A DNA stretch of 64,000 bases, taken from the NCBI GenBank assembly GCA_948146395.1, contig OX411544.1:90927112-90991111 (forward strand), given 5' to 3'. Source of the DNA: Fragum whitleyi. Taxonomy: Eukaryota; Mollusca; Bivalvia; Cardiida; Cardiidae. Under the pieces are notes generated by a model that worked only from the letters and a program-made list of their open reading frames with translations, was not told the DNA's origin and made no database searches. Position 1 is the stretch's first letter, and the number at the start of each line of letters is the position of its first letter. Both the position numbers and the translations under genes were made by a program. Below are positions 54,089 through 63,911 of the stretch, in pieces.

Positions 54089-57000
54089 GTAAGGCTATTG
54101 CTGTATTCTCCCATATAGGCTTCAAAAGTTATACAGCAGAATCCTTTCATTAGCAACTCAAATAATAGGGATTTTCTGTTATTAGCAACTTTTCCTCCAG
54201 CACAAAACCATTTGTTCTTTAGCCTTTGTAAAATTCGTCGGATAATCGGAACTCTGATAATAGAAACTCCCTGATAATAGAAACAAATTATTTGCACCAG
54301 GACCTTTTTTATCGGATATAGGAAACTATCAGGAGTTAACATCGGGACATAAAAATATTTACATGCAAATTAACGAGTTTGACTTTGATTTCCTGGCGTC
54401 GCCACGAGTCCAAAAGCACACATAGACGCGTCAATATATCAAGTTGTTTATCGCACCTTTACCCGATTTGTAATTGTTATTTGATCGTGTTGATTAAGTG
54501 TTTGAACTTATGCTCTGCTTTGGATTTTCTTTAATTTTTCGAGTGTTGCGACAGTTATTCAGACGACCGATTTCATCGCGCCTATCTTCTTATTCCATTT
54601 TTCAATCTTTCGGATAAAAGCAAATAGCGCCTGCAAATATCGCAGCGGTTAGAAAAAAAGTAATGAAAGTCATTTCATAGCGCCGGAATAATACTTACTT
54701 CAAATTTAAAATTATAATCCTTATCAAAATATCCGAAAGATAAAGACGCAAGAAAATCATTAGATTTCTTGTCTGATCCATTTTCAATATTACGTCACTC
54801 TATAAATTTCTCGGGGAATGACCCGACTTCAAACGCGCCGCCAAATTCCTGGCCCAGTCGAGGGCGTCTGTGTTTTCACAACGACACGCTTTTCTCTCGT
54901 GTGTACTCGACAGCCTTGTTAAATCGCATAAATAGTGGAATTTTACATATAGCTGGCCTTCTTCAAAAAAGGTAATTTGTTTTCGTAAACCATATTCACG
55001 TATCGGCAACCTTCAGATATGAAAGCCGTTGGTCCTCTGTATTATTGATTCTAAAGAAGTATATAAATATTTAAACTACTTTTTTTCAATGTTCATACAG
55101 TTAAAAGGGACACAAAAATAAGCAATCAATCGGAACTGGCAAAATGTACGTGTATTTTATAATGTATTCATTGATTCTAATGCCGACGACGTACCCGTAC
55201 ACTTCTGAGATTGGGATACTGACTGAAACGCGATAATCGGATAATAGAAACATCCGCTTAATAGCAACTTTTTTTCTGACAAATAGGTGTTGCTATTAAG
55301 CAGATGCCTCTGTATCAGTAAGCAAGGGGACTAGTTGCAGCTCAAATTAACAAGTCCCAATTTTCATATTTGAAAGCCCTTTGTGGGAAAGGATGAATTG
55401 TTTGTAACAAGCAATATCTTTAGTCCTTTACCACAAGTTCCTCTAGAAAAAATAAATAAATGAAAATGATCAAAAGATTATTTGCTCTCAAAATTTTTGT
55501 AGATGAAAGCAGAATAAATTTGATTTTAATGACGGATCTAGACTTTTTAGCGATCCAGTAGAGCAATTGGTAGCACATCATGCTGTAAATCTTAAATCAT
55601 GGAATGCCATAGGAACAATGGTACATATCCTTTCCAAGATTTGTTTCATGCCAATGGGTGGATGGAATAACAACTAAAGGCTAAGAAAGAATGTAATAGT
55701 AGTGAAAAATGCCCGTCTTTATCAAGTGATATTTACTACCTCTATCATGACCATCAGGAGTAAAGCCAAAAACATTGATGGCTCAGTGCAAAACAGCTGT
55801 AACTGCCTATAGGCATACAAGCAGTTTCATACTGAGCCATCAACATGAACCTAAATATCTGTATGATGCCTCTGAATTTTTCTAAGAAAAATACATTCAC
55901 CGAAATATCATTATTACTTTGTGGCTGTCAGGGTTCTTAAGTAGAAATTGTTCATTTTTTTTTTTTAGCAAATAGTTCTCCCTAGGCAAGTTTTCTGCAT
56001 TTTGAATTGATTTCTTAGCAATCTACGATAACAGCTTTTCTGACAATTTCATGTTACAGCACTACGAGAAAGCTGAAGAAGCTCAAGCTGCCGCAGATGC
56101 TCTTGATGGCCACGAGTTTGAAGGTTCTCCTTTGAAAGTTGAGGTAAAGTTAGCACTAATCAGAATAAAAGTAACAGACTAGAGGGCGTAAAGCCTGTTT
56201 TGAATTATTAATTAGTAATGAAATCTTAGAATGATGGCACTCATTGAAAATTGTTCTTAATGTGGTGTAATGGGCACCCACATCACAGAGTTAGAGCAAC
56301 CACTATCAAAATGTGACCCATCACACAAAAGGGACCATCTGGGTAGTGAGTAAAGTGTCTATCCTAGACAGACTGCGTGAACTGTGCAGACTGACTAGGG
56401 TCGAAGCATTTTGCAATATGCTTATTTTCTTAATCAAGAATGATTACTCTACCTTCTAGTAGCCGCTGTCATAGCACAGTTGATAGCGTGTCGGACTGTC
56501 AATCTAGAGGTCTAGGGTCCGATCCCGGATAGCGGCACTCATTCTTTGAGTCCACCAATGGGTTGAAAATCGTAGACCTATGAGTGATAGTAATTCGAGG
56601 CTAGGAAAGGATGTAATGGTAATACTGGTAAGAGAAATACCAGGAATCCATTGTTAGGTGCTCCAGCCGCCACAATATAATTGAAAAAAACGTTGAAAGC
56701 TGTGTAAAACTCCAATCAATCAATCGGATCACAGAGTTGGTGCAACCACTACAGGGTTTGACACTTCTTTTTCCCACCAGCCTGAAGGACCTGTTTACCC
56801 TATATATTACAGGTCCTCCCTGATAACAAAAAGTCCTGCATGAAAACCATGTATGATTTCTATCAATTTAATGGATAAATTACAAGGAAAACATAAGGAG
56901 TTTATTCTTTTGCCTAGCCAATGTTTACCATTTGGAAAAGCAAATACAGTCAACTCTCGGTAAAACGACCATGTTTGTTCCCGACAAAAATGTCGTTTTA

Positions 57001-60000
57001 ACGAAAATGTCGGTGTATTGAAAATCAATCTGTAGCTCGAAGGTGATGCCATTACAAGACTTTAGACTGAATATTGAACTTGTAAATTATCACTTTTTTA
57101 AGAAATCTTTGATACATTTCTGTTTTGATTGTGAACATTGTTATCTGCATAATGATAAAGTTTCCATGCACTCTCTAGGTTTCAATCGTGGTATTTGTTT
57201 TCTAAAATCGTCTTTTTTTTACTGTCAATCTAGAGGTCCCGGGTTCGATCCCAGACGGCGGCACTCATTCTTTCCGACTATTTGTCTCTCACCAATGGGT
57301 TGATAATCGTAGACCTATGTGAGATAGTAGCTGGAGGCTAGGAAAGAATGTGGTGGTTGTACTGGTGAGAGAAATACCAGGAAACCATTGTTAGGTGCTC
57401 CAGCCGCCGCGATATAACTGAAATAATGTTGAAAGCGGTGTTAAACTCCATTCAATCAATCAATCAATCGTCTGTTTTTTCTCAAAAGAGAGTAGGGTTC
57501 GACGTCTCTTTGCTGGTGGCTCAGCAGTTTTTTAATCAAAAGAAAACAACGCAAATTGTACGATCAAGATATTACAATCAAACAATCAAACAAAGTAAAA
57601 TAATGACTAGCCATTTTTGCAAAGAAAAATCAGAGTAAAAGATGCTCAAATAGAGCTAATCGAATGCAAAGTGGTGTAACTATTCCTTTTTTTGTAAATA
57701 AGATACAACAATATCACCCTCAACCAACCAACGATTAACAGACGAGGTATTGTGTTCCGGTTGGTTTAATTGTCGATAATCGCCAAAGCGGAAAACCTGT
57801 AATCGCACATCGGCATAATTTAATACACACGCATGCATTATTAATTAACACTTCACCACAAGGTGATAAAAATAGCTGGTAGGAATTTCCCAGGTATGTG
57901 TCGATATATTGAATAACAACATATAGGGATTTCACAAGTGGAAAAATCTTTAGAGAAAAACATTTTCTGATATACCATGTAATCCCATGTCAACAGTAAG
58001 TCCATTTCTAGGATACTTTTAGTTTTTTGAGCTAGATCAATTTTTTTGCAGAATCTTCAAAATTCAATGGACAAGTAGGTTTTAGATATGGACAAGCCAT
58101 TTTGTGATAATGATTGTTACTTGTCCATGGACAAGCAGACTTAAAATACTTCGGAACTACTGCAGGGCTTGTGCTAGCTATTAAAATTTGGGAGTCATTG
58201 ACCCCTTGGACATAAAATACTTGGGACCAAAGCTTTTTTTGCATGGGTCAAAAGAGAGCAAAACATGCAAATTATCAGTCTTTAAGGTAATCTATAACTG
58301 AAACAACATAAACAATAAAGTGTAGACACACTTTATTGTTTATGTTGTTTCAGTGATATAGATCGTTTGTAAAAGTATGAAGAAAACAATTGATCTTTAT
58401 CATCTTTTATATTGAAAAGGTTGTACCACTGGAAATTCACTGGAACAAAATGACCTCCCGCAGGAATTTTTGAGGGTCAAAATAGGATTTTTGGGAGTCA
58501 AAACCCTGGTTTAAGGGTCAGACACAAGCCCTGCACTGTAAGCTTGACTGTGTCTAGGCAAAAAATTGAGAAATTATTGTCATCACCTTGGAATAGTTAG
58601 TGTAGGTATACCTAGTCATATCTCCTGCTATTTGAGAAATCTTTAAACTTGGCATTTGTGTTGACCATCACAAGAGCTATCCATACTATGGACGACTCAA
58701 GTAGACTTTTGTAATAATTATTCTGCTATTTGAGATTTTTAGCATTTTCCAGACAAATTTTGGCACCCAGACAGTGCTATTATCAGAACTGTGAAAAGAA
58801 AGTTCAAGTGGGCTCTAGAGTGATTAACTGTATTATACTGTTTATAAGTATGTATGTATGTAAGTAACAGAAATTCAGTGTTTATTCTAGGATTTCGAAA
58901 ATAATGGGGGGAAATCAGCACGAAAATCTATGCAACTGAGAAATGTGATAATTCATGCTCTTTGGTTTTAGTAAAAATACCCCCACAAATTCAGAAAATA
59001 TGGGGGAGATTTGAAAAAAATGGGGGAATCCCCAAATCCCCCTGCCTAGAATAAACACTGAAAATTGAGGGTGGTTCCAACATATTGTACCGTAAAGTAA
59101 GCAATATCTACAGTTTTGCGATTTCCCCTCAGAAGACTATCTTAAATTGTGATTTATAATTTCAGTTATCCCACAGTCGAGTGAGACACAAGCCAGGAAT
59201 GGGCGGTAAACAGGGCTGCTATAGGTGTGGTAAAGAAGGCTGCTGGTCAGTGGTTTCACATTCAGTTATTTCCTGATTATTCATGTTACAGTGGTAACTT
59301 TTGACCTTAGGTGGAGGGGATGACCTTTAGAACCTGTTCTAATAGTTCGGAGGCCTGTTTTATTAAACATCTTAACCCTTGTCATGCTGAATAAAAGCAC
59401 TGGTAAAATTGCATTAATATCAAAGTGCTGATAGGTCTGGGTGCATAGGTTGAGAGTCTGTTTTTATAATTAAAAATAAGAATTTTTGACTTTTCTGATT
59501 TAAAAAGGAAAATCAGGTGGTATAGACTTATGTCAGACTGCACATATGTGCAGGCTGATCTTTGTCTATACCTCCTGCCAAAGAAGGAATATTCAGGGAT
59601 CAGCATGACAAGGGTAAAGATCTTTTTTTTTTTGCACTAGTAAGTCGAAATATAAAATTGCTTCCACAGTTGTAACTAAAGATGGAAATCTGCAATGCAT
59701 CATTTCATTGAAATCATCTTCTTAAGACGACTTCAATGAGATATTGCACAGCAGAATCTAACAATGAATAAAAACACCATGTATGATTTGTGATTTTATC
59801 TTTGATTTTTTCAAAGAAGTTTAGTAAAACGGGCCCTTGGACTTCATCCTCAACAGTAAGGGGATACAGTTTTTGCTGTAACATGAATTGCCTTGAAATA
59901 ATTGTTTGTTATTTTATCAACATTCTAAAATTAAATGTTTCAAATTCCAACTATTATTAGTTGTTTTGGAATTATAGTTGTGTGACCTTAGCGTACATGT

Positions 60001-62899
60001 TCATTCTTTCATAGTTTCTCCAGAAATCTTCTAGGGATAAAATGCTACCATCATAGCGCAGTTGGTAGCATGCCAGACTATGGTTCAAGAGGTGCCAGGT
60101 TCCATTCTAGGTCCCAGGTGCCATTCCCAACGGTGGGACTCATTCTTTCTGACTATTTGTCTTGTGAGAGATACCAGGTATCCATTGTTAGGTGCTCAAG
60201 CCATTGCAATACAACTGAAGATTGTTGAAAGCGGCGTTTAACCCTATATAAACAAACAAATCCTAGGGGGTCATTTTGCTGCCCTTCTTGTGAGAAATTT
60301 CTAAGGGTGAAAGCTTGGTTTTATCCCTCAAATGTTCTATGATGTATTTTCATTACTTTCTTAAATTTTTACAAATTAATTGCTTACTTCATATCTTTAG
60401 AAGATAAGGTAAATGTGACTCTTTAACCTGTAAATTCTACTGATGATCAGCTCTTTTAATTGTTTTTGACCCCATTCAAATCAGTTTGACCCTTAGAATT
60501 TCATGGTTTAGGGGTCAATGACTCCTCAATTTCGAAAATTAGTGTATGCCCTGAGTAGCATAATTAGAAAAAAGAGGTCATTTTGTCAGTTTTCAAGGTA
60601 AATATTAAGGGTTAAATCCAAAAAGAGAATCTCAGTGTTAAGCACAAAGATTGATCAGCCTAAAAAACAACACAATGCTAAATGAATAATTGCTAACAGC
60701 CTTGAGATGCATTTAGATAATGTCTATCTATTAAGTGCTTAGTGAAGACTCTGGTCAGACTGTGCTGATGCACAGGCCGGCCCAAGGAGTTGTGGAGTTT
60801 TCTGAAATGTCTCACCCAGGCCCAAATTATTTTACAAGGTCATCAGACAATGAATAAATTAATCCTGTCAGAGGTCTATTCATTCTACAAAGTGTGAATA
60901 TAAATATTTTTAAAGAAATGATTTAATGTAAATATATCTAGTCTTATCAAATCTTTCTTATTTTAAACAGGTCAACAGTCTGTCCAAAGGGACCGTAAGT
61001 ATCTTTAATTTTATACACTTTAAAAAATTTTTGCAAGCCAAAGTAAATACCTAAAGAGCTCCAGCATGCAGGGAGTCATTTTGATGGTGTCTATTGGTAT
61101 TTGTCATTAAACCTCGCTCTGTAGAAACCCATTGGAATTACCTTGATAAGATAAAGGGGTGGAATTTCACATTTTTAGGGCAGTCAAAGAGAAAAATCGA
61201 GGATGTTGCTTTAGCCTTGATCAGACATGGGGTCCAAATTTTTGAAAAAAGTAATCAATCAAATTAATGGCTAGAATTATTAATCAACTAATAATAGTAT
61301 TGAAAAAACAATCAATAATAGATTATAAATTTAATTTCATTTTATTAATGAATTATCTTGATTACTTGGGGCGGGGGGTAAGTTCAAAATACAATTCTGC
61401 CATGGTCATCATGATGGGTGTCATGGTGCTAGTAGAGCCAGGGCGAGAAATTTTGTATTTTGGTACCCGAGATTTTGTTACCTGCTAGTACTTGAGTACC
61501 CATTTATATCTATTTTATCAAATAAATTTATACAGAGGGTGATCCAGAATTTCTGTAAAGGGGGCTTGTATATAAAACTTCAGACAGGGCTTTAACAGAC
61601 ACAGGTGTTGCTAGTTTATGACTCTCAACCAAATATCAAGGAAACTCAAAACTAATATCTGATGTAAGTCTGTAAAACCATCTGGAAATCAATTTCAGTA
61701 AAGAATTGAAGACTTTTAAACAGTCTGCAATTCTTTACTGAAGTTGATACTGGATAAAAAGTACTGGGTAATTAGTGCTACCAAAACGAACATAGTGCTG
61801 ATCAATATATTAGTTGGGTAATGGGTAATATTATTTCGAGAACTGGGTAGGAAAGTTACCCCTATACTAGTGTTGGGTAATCGGTTTCAAATCACAATCG
61901 ATAATAGGATTTTAGTTGTAAGAGAAAATCAACAAATGATTGATTGCACAATCACTTTCTTAGAAATAAAAACAGCACCCCCAGTATAATTCTTTGAAGA
62001 ATAGGATGTGAAAGTTCAGTTAAAACTCGTGACCTTAAGGCACTTTCTACCAACTACATGGCTCAGCATGAAACAGTTGTAACTGCCTATAAACATATAG
62101 GCAGTTACAACTGTTGCAGGCTGAGCCATCAAACTGATGTCAGTTCCCCAAAACAATATATAATGGCTTTCATTTATGTGTTTGAAACTGATTAATTGAT
62201 TATCAAATTTCTTAGTCGATGATCACAATCGGAAGCCCAAACCAACTGATTATCGATTGTAATTGATTAATCTGGCCATCACTTCCCTAGATCCGCATAC
62301 TCGTCCAAGCTGAGCTCCTTTAATCCACTGACCACTGTCCAGTATCTGTACTGAGCCTAAAGCTTTCACTGAAAAGGCTCATGTAAAAGAAATTACCCCC
62401 TCTTTCTGAACCTCTGTTTTGTGAAAAATCTTGCAGTGATAACTAATGAACTAGATGACAATGTATTTGATGACATTATTTGATAGGAATAAAAATATGT
62501 TTATTATAGTATTGTAAAATATAGACCCCCCCCCCCCCCCATTTTACTTATTAATTGCCAGGAGATTTTCCACAATAGACAGACTTGTAAATGCCCTTCC
62601 ACATCAATTTATTTTGAGTCTTGTCCACATATAGAAAGAGATATTTCAAAAATAGCATTTGATTTCAGAAGCAGACCCAGAGGTTATGGAGACAGAAGGG
62701 ACCCTTATGCCAGAGATCCTTATGATGATTACTACAGAGATAGATATCCCCCTCCACCCCCTCCCATGGATAGATACAGACCCTATGGGGACCCCTATGA
62801 CAGACGGCCCCCAGCCAGGGACCCTTATTATAGAGACAGAGATCCCTATGCCAGGCCTCCCCCAGATTATTACAGATCTGCCAGGCCAGCACCACCTGA
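53912..62899 (+). CDS. Lark/RBM4-like RNA-binding protein (five coding exons, 3' end not found)
   Basis: Spliced gene for a predicted nuclear or cytoplasmic RNA-binding protein. The ATG at 53912 follows a 3' splice acceptor at 53873 and opens [17 protein letters not shown]. Residues about 22-87 form one RRM, with RNP2 LYIGNI and RNP1 KNYGFVHY, the latter crossing intron 1. Residues 105-118 form a zinc knuckle in the context [19 protein letters not shown], which matches the RBM4/Drosophila Lark type. The usual His of C-x2-C-x4-H-x4-C is Cys (residue 113). The tail is rich in R, D, P, Y ([17 protein letters not shown]). Lark and RBM4 normally carry two RRMs; here only one is seen. All junctions are GT/AG and keep frame through 198 codons. 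Lark/RBM4 proteins act in translation and splicing control, so a similar role is inferred. The last exon(s) and stop were not identified. Confidence 0.88.
54130..55317. mobile_element. Inverted-repeat element in intron 1 with TAATAGCAAC motifs
   Basis: Left end TACAGCAGAATCCTTTCATT then AGCAAC; right end GTTGCTATTAAGCAGATGC then CTCTGTA. Subterminal (G)ATAATAGAAAC or TAATAGCAAC is reiterated three times or more on each side, in the style of the other motif clusters. The interior has a GC-richer pocket but no recognisable transposase. The left edge is only about 40 bp from the splice donor. Confidence 0.65.
55552..55705 (+). mobile_element. Decayed SINE in intron 1
   Basis: GATCCAGTAGAGCAATTGGTAGC (box A) then CCAATGGGTGGATGGAATAA, AGGCTAAGAAAGAATGTAAT. 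The 3' half is missing. Confidence 0.65.
55782..55850. repeat. Imperfect palindrome, TTGATGGCTCAGT family (copy 1)
   Basis: TTGATGGCTCAGT and ACTGAGCCATCAA bracket inner arms with GTAACTGCCTATAGG. A related, more perfect copy is at 62058-62131. Confidence 0.8.
56060..56143 (+). CDS. 84-nt coding exon: RRM C-terminal part
   Basis: Acceptor ATGTTACAG, donor GTAAAG. Its 28 codons, [20 protein letters not shown] then EGSPLKVE, complete the RRM in frame. Confidence 0.9.
56313..56460 (+). mobile_element. GTGACCCGTCACGCG-family MITE, partial
   Basis: ATGTGACCCATCACACAAAA then GGGACCATCTGGG and the palindrome CTAGACAGACTGC / GACTAGGGTCG. The left end aligns with the inverted right end of the other copies, so orientation is reversed and the far end is truncated by a SINE. 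Confidence 0.7.
56462..56727 (+). mobile_element. Full-length tRNA-derived SINE in intron 2
   Basis: The head GCCGCTGTCATAGCACAG ... GATAGCGGCA folds as a tRNA acceptor stem with box B GGTCCGATCCC. The loop CTGTCAA would present GTC, an Asp-type anticodon. Body with CACCAATGGGTTGAAAATCG, AGGAATCCATTGTTAGGTGC and an (AATC)n tail. Confidence 0.85.
56948..57022 (+). repeat. Transposon-end-like motif cluster
   Basis: TCAACTCTCGGTAAAACGAC, TTCCCGACAAAAATGTCG, TTTTAACGAAAATGTCGG: reiterated, partly inverted motifs like those at transposon ends. No partner was found. Confidence 0.4.
57220..57470 (+). mobile_element. 5'-truncated SINE in intron 2
   Basis: Starts inside the head (ACTGTCAATCTAGAGGTCC, box B GGGTTCGATCCC), full body, ending GAAAGCGGTGTTAAACTCC and (CAAT)n. 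Confidence 0.85.
58163..58533 (+). mobile_element. hAT-like MITE (CAGGGCTTGTG), copy 2, with an internal hairpin
   Basis: CAGGGCTTGTGCTAG and GACACAAGCCCTG form the ends. The interior matches 10819-11165 (GGGAGTCATTGACCCC, TTTGGGAGTCAAAACCC). At 58285-58354 it carries a near-perfect hairpin (arms of 26 bp perfect, about 34 bp overall, 4-nt loop AGAC) that the other copies lack. Confidence 0.85.
59166..59245 (+). CDS. 80-nt coding exon: linker and first half of zinc knuckle
   Basis: Acceptor ATTTCAG, donor GTCAGT. Encodes [18 protein letters not shown] and YRCGKEGC, leaving two bases of the Trp codon. Confidence 0.88.
59372..59616. mobile_element. MITE with TTAACCCTTGTCATGC ends (copy 1), intron 3
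   Basis: TTAACCCTTGTCATGCTGAA on the left, CAGCATGACAAGGGTAAA on the right. Internal palindrome TGCACATATGTGCA within AGGTGGTATAGACT and its mate. Confidence 0.85.
60050..60262 (+). mobile_element. Rearranged SINE in intron 3
   Basis: TACCATCATAGCGCAGTTGG head, a duplicated AGGTGCCAGGTTCCATTC segment, then a shortened body (ATACCAGGTATCCATTGTTA) and AAACAAACAAAT tail. Confidence 0.75.
60250..60560 (-). mobile_element. Decayed hAT-like MITE, reverse orientation
   Basis: GGGGTCATTTTGCTGCCC on the left and GGGGTCAATGACTCCTC near 60512 on the right match the interior of the 10819 and 58163 copies in reverse. The terminal CAGGGC is only faintly visible as GCCCTGAG at 60549. Confidence 0.5.
60971..60994 (+). 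CDS. 24-nt microexon: second half of zinc knuckle
   Basis: Acceptor TTTAAACAG, donor GTAAGT. Completes Trp and encodes STVCPKG plus two bases of Pro. Supported by exact phase match on both sides and by the Lark/RBM4 knuckle pattern (GxWSxxCPK). Confidence 0.85.
61684..61748. repeat. Imperfect hairpin
   Basis: CAATTTCAGTAAAGAATTG and CAATTCTTTACTGAAGTTG form arms of about 18 bp around a 25-bp spacer that itself contains AGACT/AGTCT. Confidence 0.7.
61866..62291. mobile_element. hAT-like MITE (CTAGTGTTGGGTAATCGG) in intron 4, with nested palindrome
   Basis: CTAGTGTTGGGTAATCGG on the left; AATCTGGCCATCACTTCC then CTAG on the right. TAATCGAT-like motifs lie on both sides. Interrupted by the palindrome at 62058-62131. 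Confidence 0.65.
62058..62131. repeat. Palindrome, TTGATGGCTCAGT family (copy 2)
   Basis: ATGGCTCAG and CTGAGCCAT bracket perfect inner arms ACAGTTGTAACTGCCTATA with a 4-nt AACA loop. Copy 1 is at 55782-55850. Confidence 0.85.
62524..62540 (+). repeat. Poly-C run
   Basis: About 16 consecutive C in intron 4. Confidence 0.9.
62669..62899 (+). CDS. 231-nt coding exon: R/D/P/Y-rich tail
   Basis: Acceptor TTGATTTCAG, donor GTAAGT. Encodes [16 protein letters not shown] and onward repeats of (R)DPY and PPP, low-complexity and probably disordered. A MITE begins a few bases after the donor. Confidence 0.85.
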
Positions 62900-62904
62900 G
62901 TAAG

Positions 62905-63155
62905 TTTAACTCTTCTCATGCTGAATAAATTTTGGCTAAAAATTTTCATCAAAATCAAAGGGCAAAAAGCACTGAAAGTACCAACTGTGGGTAATTTTTT
63001 TTTTTGAAAAAATAAATCTATTGACAATTCTGGTTTGAAAGTGAGAAACAGGTGGTATAGACTAACATCAGGCTGCACATAATGTGCAGGCTGATGTTTG
63101 TCTTTAGCTCCTGACAAAGCAGGAATATTCCGGGTTCAGCATGACAAGGGTTTAG
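62905..63155. mobile_element. MITE with TTAACCCTTGTCATGC ends (copy 2), directly after a splice donor
   Basis: TTTAACTCTTCTCATGCTGAA starts within about five bases of the donor GT at 62900. The right end is TTCAGCATGACAAGGGTTTA. Same internal AGGTGGTATAGACTAA and TGCACATAATGTGCA as 59372-59616. The 150-codon minus-strand ORF over this stretch is an artefact of the exon and MITE. Confidence 0.85.
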
Positions 63156-63344
63156 ATAAAGTTTTGTGCCCAGGTTTGATAAGATTGGATGCATATTGTT
63201 TATCTTTTGTCCATCTGTCTTGTCAGTCAGCAATACTTATTCAAAATTCCTCAACATTGGCAATGCTTCCAGTTTATTCATGATTCAGTACTCATATTTG
63301 GCATGATTATAGATCTCATCATACCCATCTGCATATACCATAGT

Positions 63345-63420
63345 CAAGGTCATATGACAAGGTCAAGGACATCTGTCAAGGTCATTTGACAAGGTCAAGG
63401 TCATATATCTAGGTCAAAGT
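63345..63420 (+). repeat. Reiterated AAGGTCA motifs
   Basis: CAAGGTCATATGACAAGG, TCAAGGTCATTTGACAAGG and TCAAGGTCATATATC: half-site-like AGGTCA units at about 15-20 bp spacing. Such strings are common in repeats here, so a regulatory role is not implied. Confidence 0.6.
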
Positions 63421-63879
63421 TTTGAATACAATAATAGTATACAAATACATCTTGTTACTCTTGGCTTTACAAAAAAAGAGTAAAGCTAAAAACATCTATG
63501 GGCTTTAGCCTTACTTCATATAAACCTTTGTACTAGTTTTGTTGGTGGAGATTATTGGAACTTTGTGAATAACTTTTCCAGAGGAACCGGACATCCTTTG
63601 TCAAGAATTATATTAAAGGGGGTTTACTCCATTTTGGTGAGAAAGTCGTGGTGAATTTTTCGATTGGTGGTTAACCTTTGTAAACTGCTTAGATATTGGT
63701 GTTCATTCTTTTCCGACTAGTTTGGGTCGAATATTTTCGACCAAACAGTGTGTTTTTACGAAAAATATACCGGACTATTTTATCCGTTTTACTGTTCAAC
63801 CTGGGAAATCCCCACAATCATGACGCGCATAAATACACGCAAGATGCTGCCAAAATTAAATCGGGTAGTAAATCGAAAA

Positions 63880-63911
63880 TGGCGACGCTGGACAAGGAAA
63901 TGCTGAAATCG
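63880..63911 (+). CDS. Possible first coding exon of a new gene
   Basis: AAAATGGCGACGCTGG gives a good initiation context. The frame MATLDKEMLK continues to a consensus donor GTAAGT at 63912 after the bases TC. The upstream frame is open back to 63696, so the true start could be earlier. The peptide is too short to name. If real, the Lark/RBM4-like gene must end between 62.9 and about 63.8 kb or overlap this one. Confidence 0.4.

Noticed and set aside
54769..55009. Complementary ORFs of 68-69 codons in intron 1
   Set aside because: They lie within a TIR element in the intron, overlap on opposite strands, and match no domain.
62665..63117. 150-codon minus-strand ORF and 89-codon plus ORF in an alternate frame near the tail exon
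   Set aside because: They are shadows of the R/D/P/Y-rich exon and the adjacent MITE. The frame joined by splice sites gives the coherent Lark/RBM4-like tail instead.
63573..63650. Possible last exon of the Lark/RBM4-like gene after CTTTTCCAG
   Set aside because: The phase would fit, but the peptide (GTGHPLSRIILKG and on) has no RBM4-like character and the segment looks like repeat DNA. Not called.
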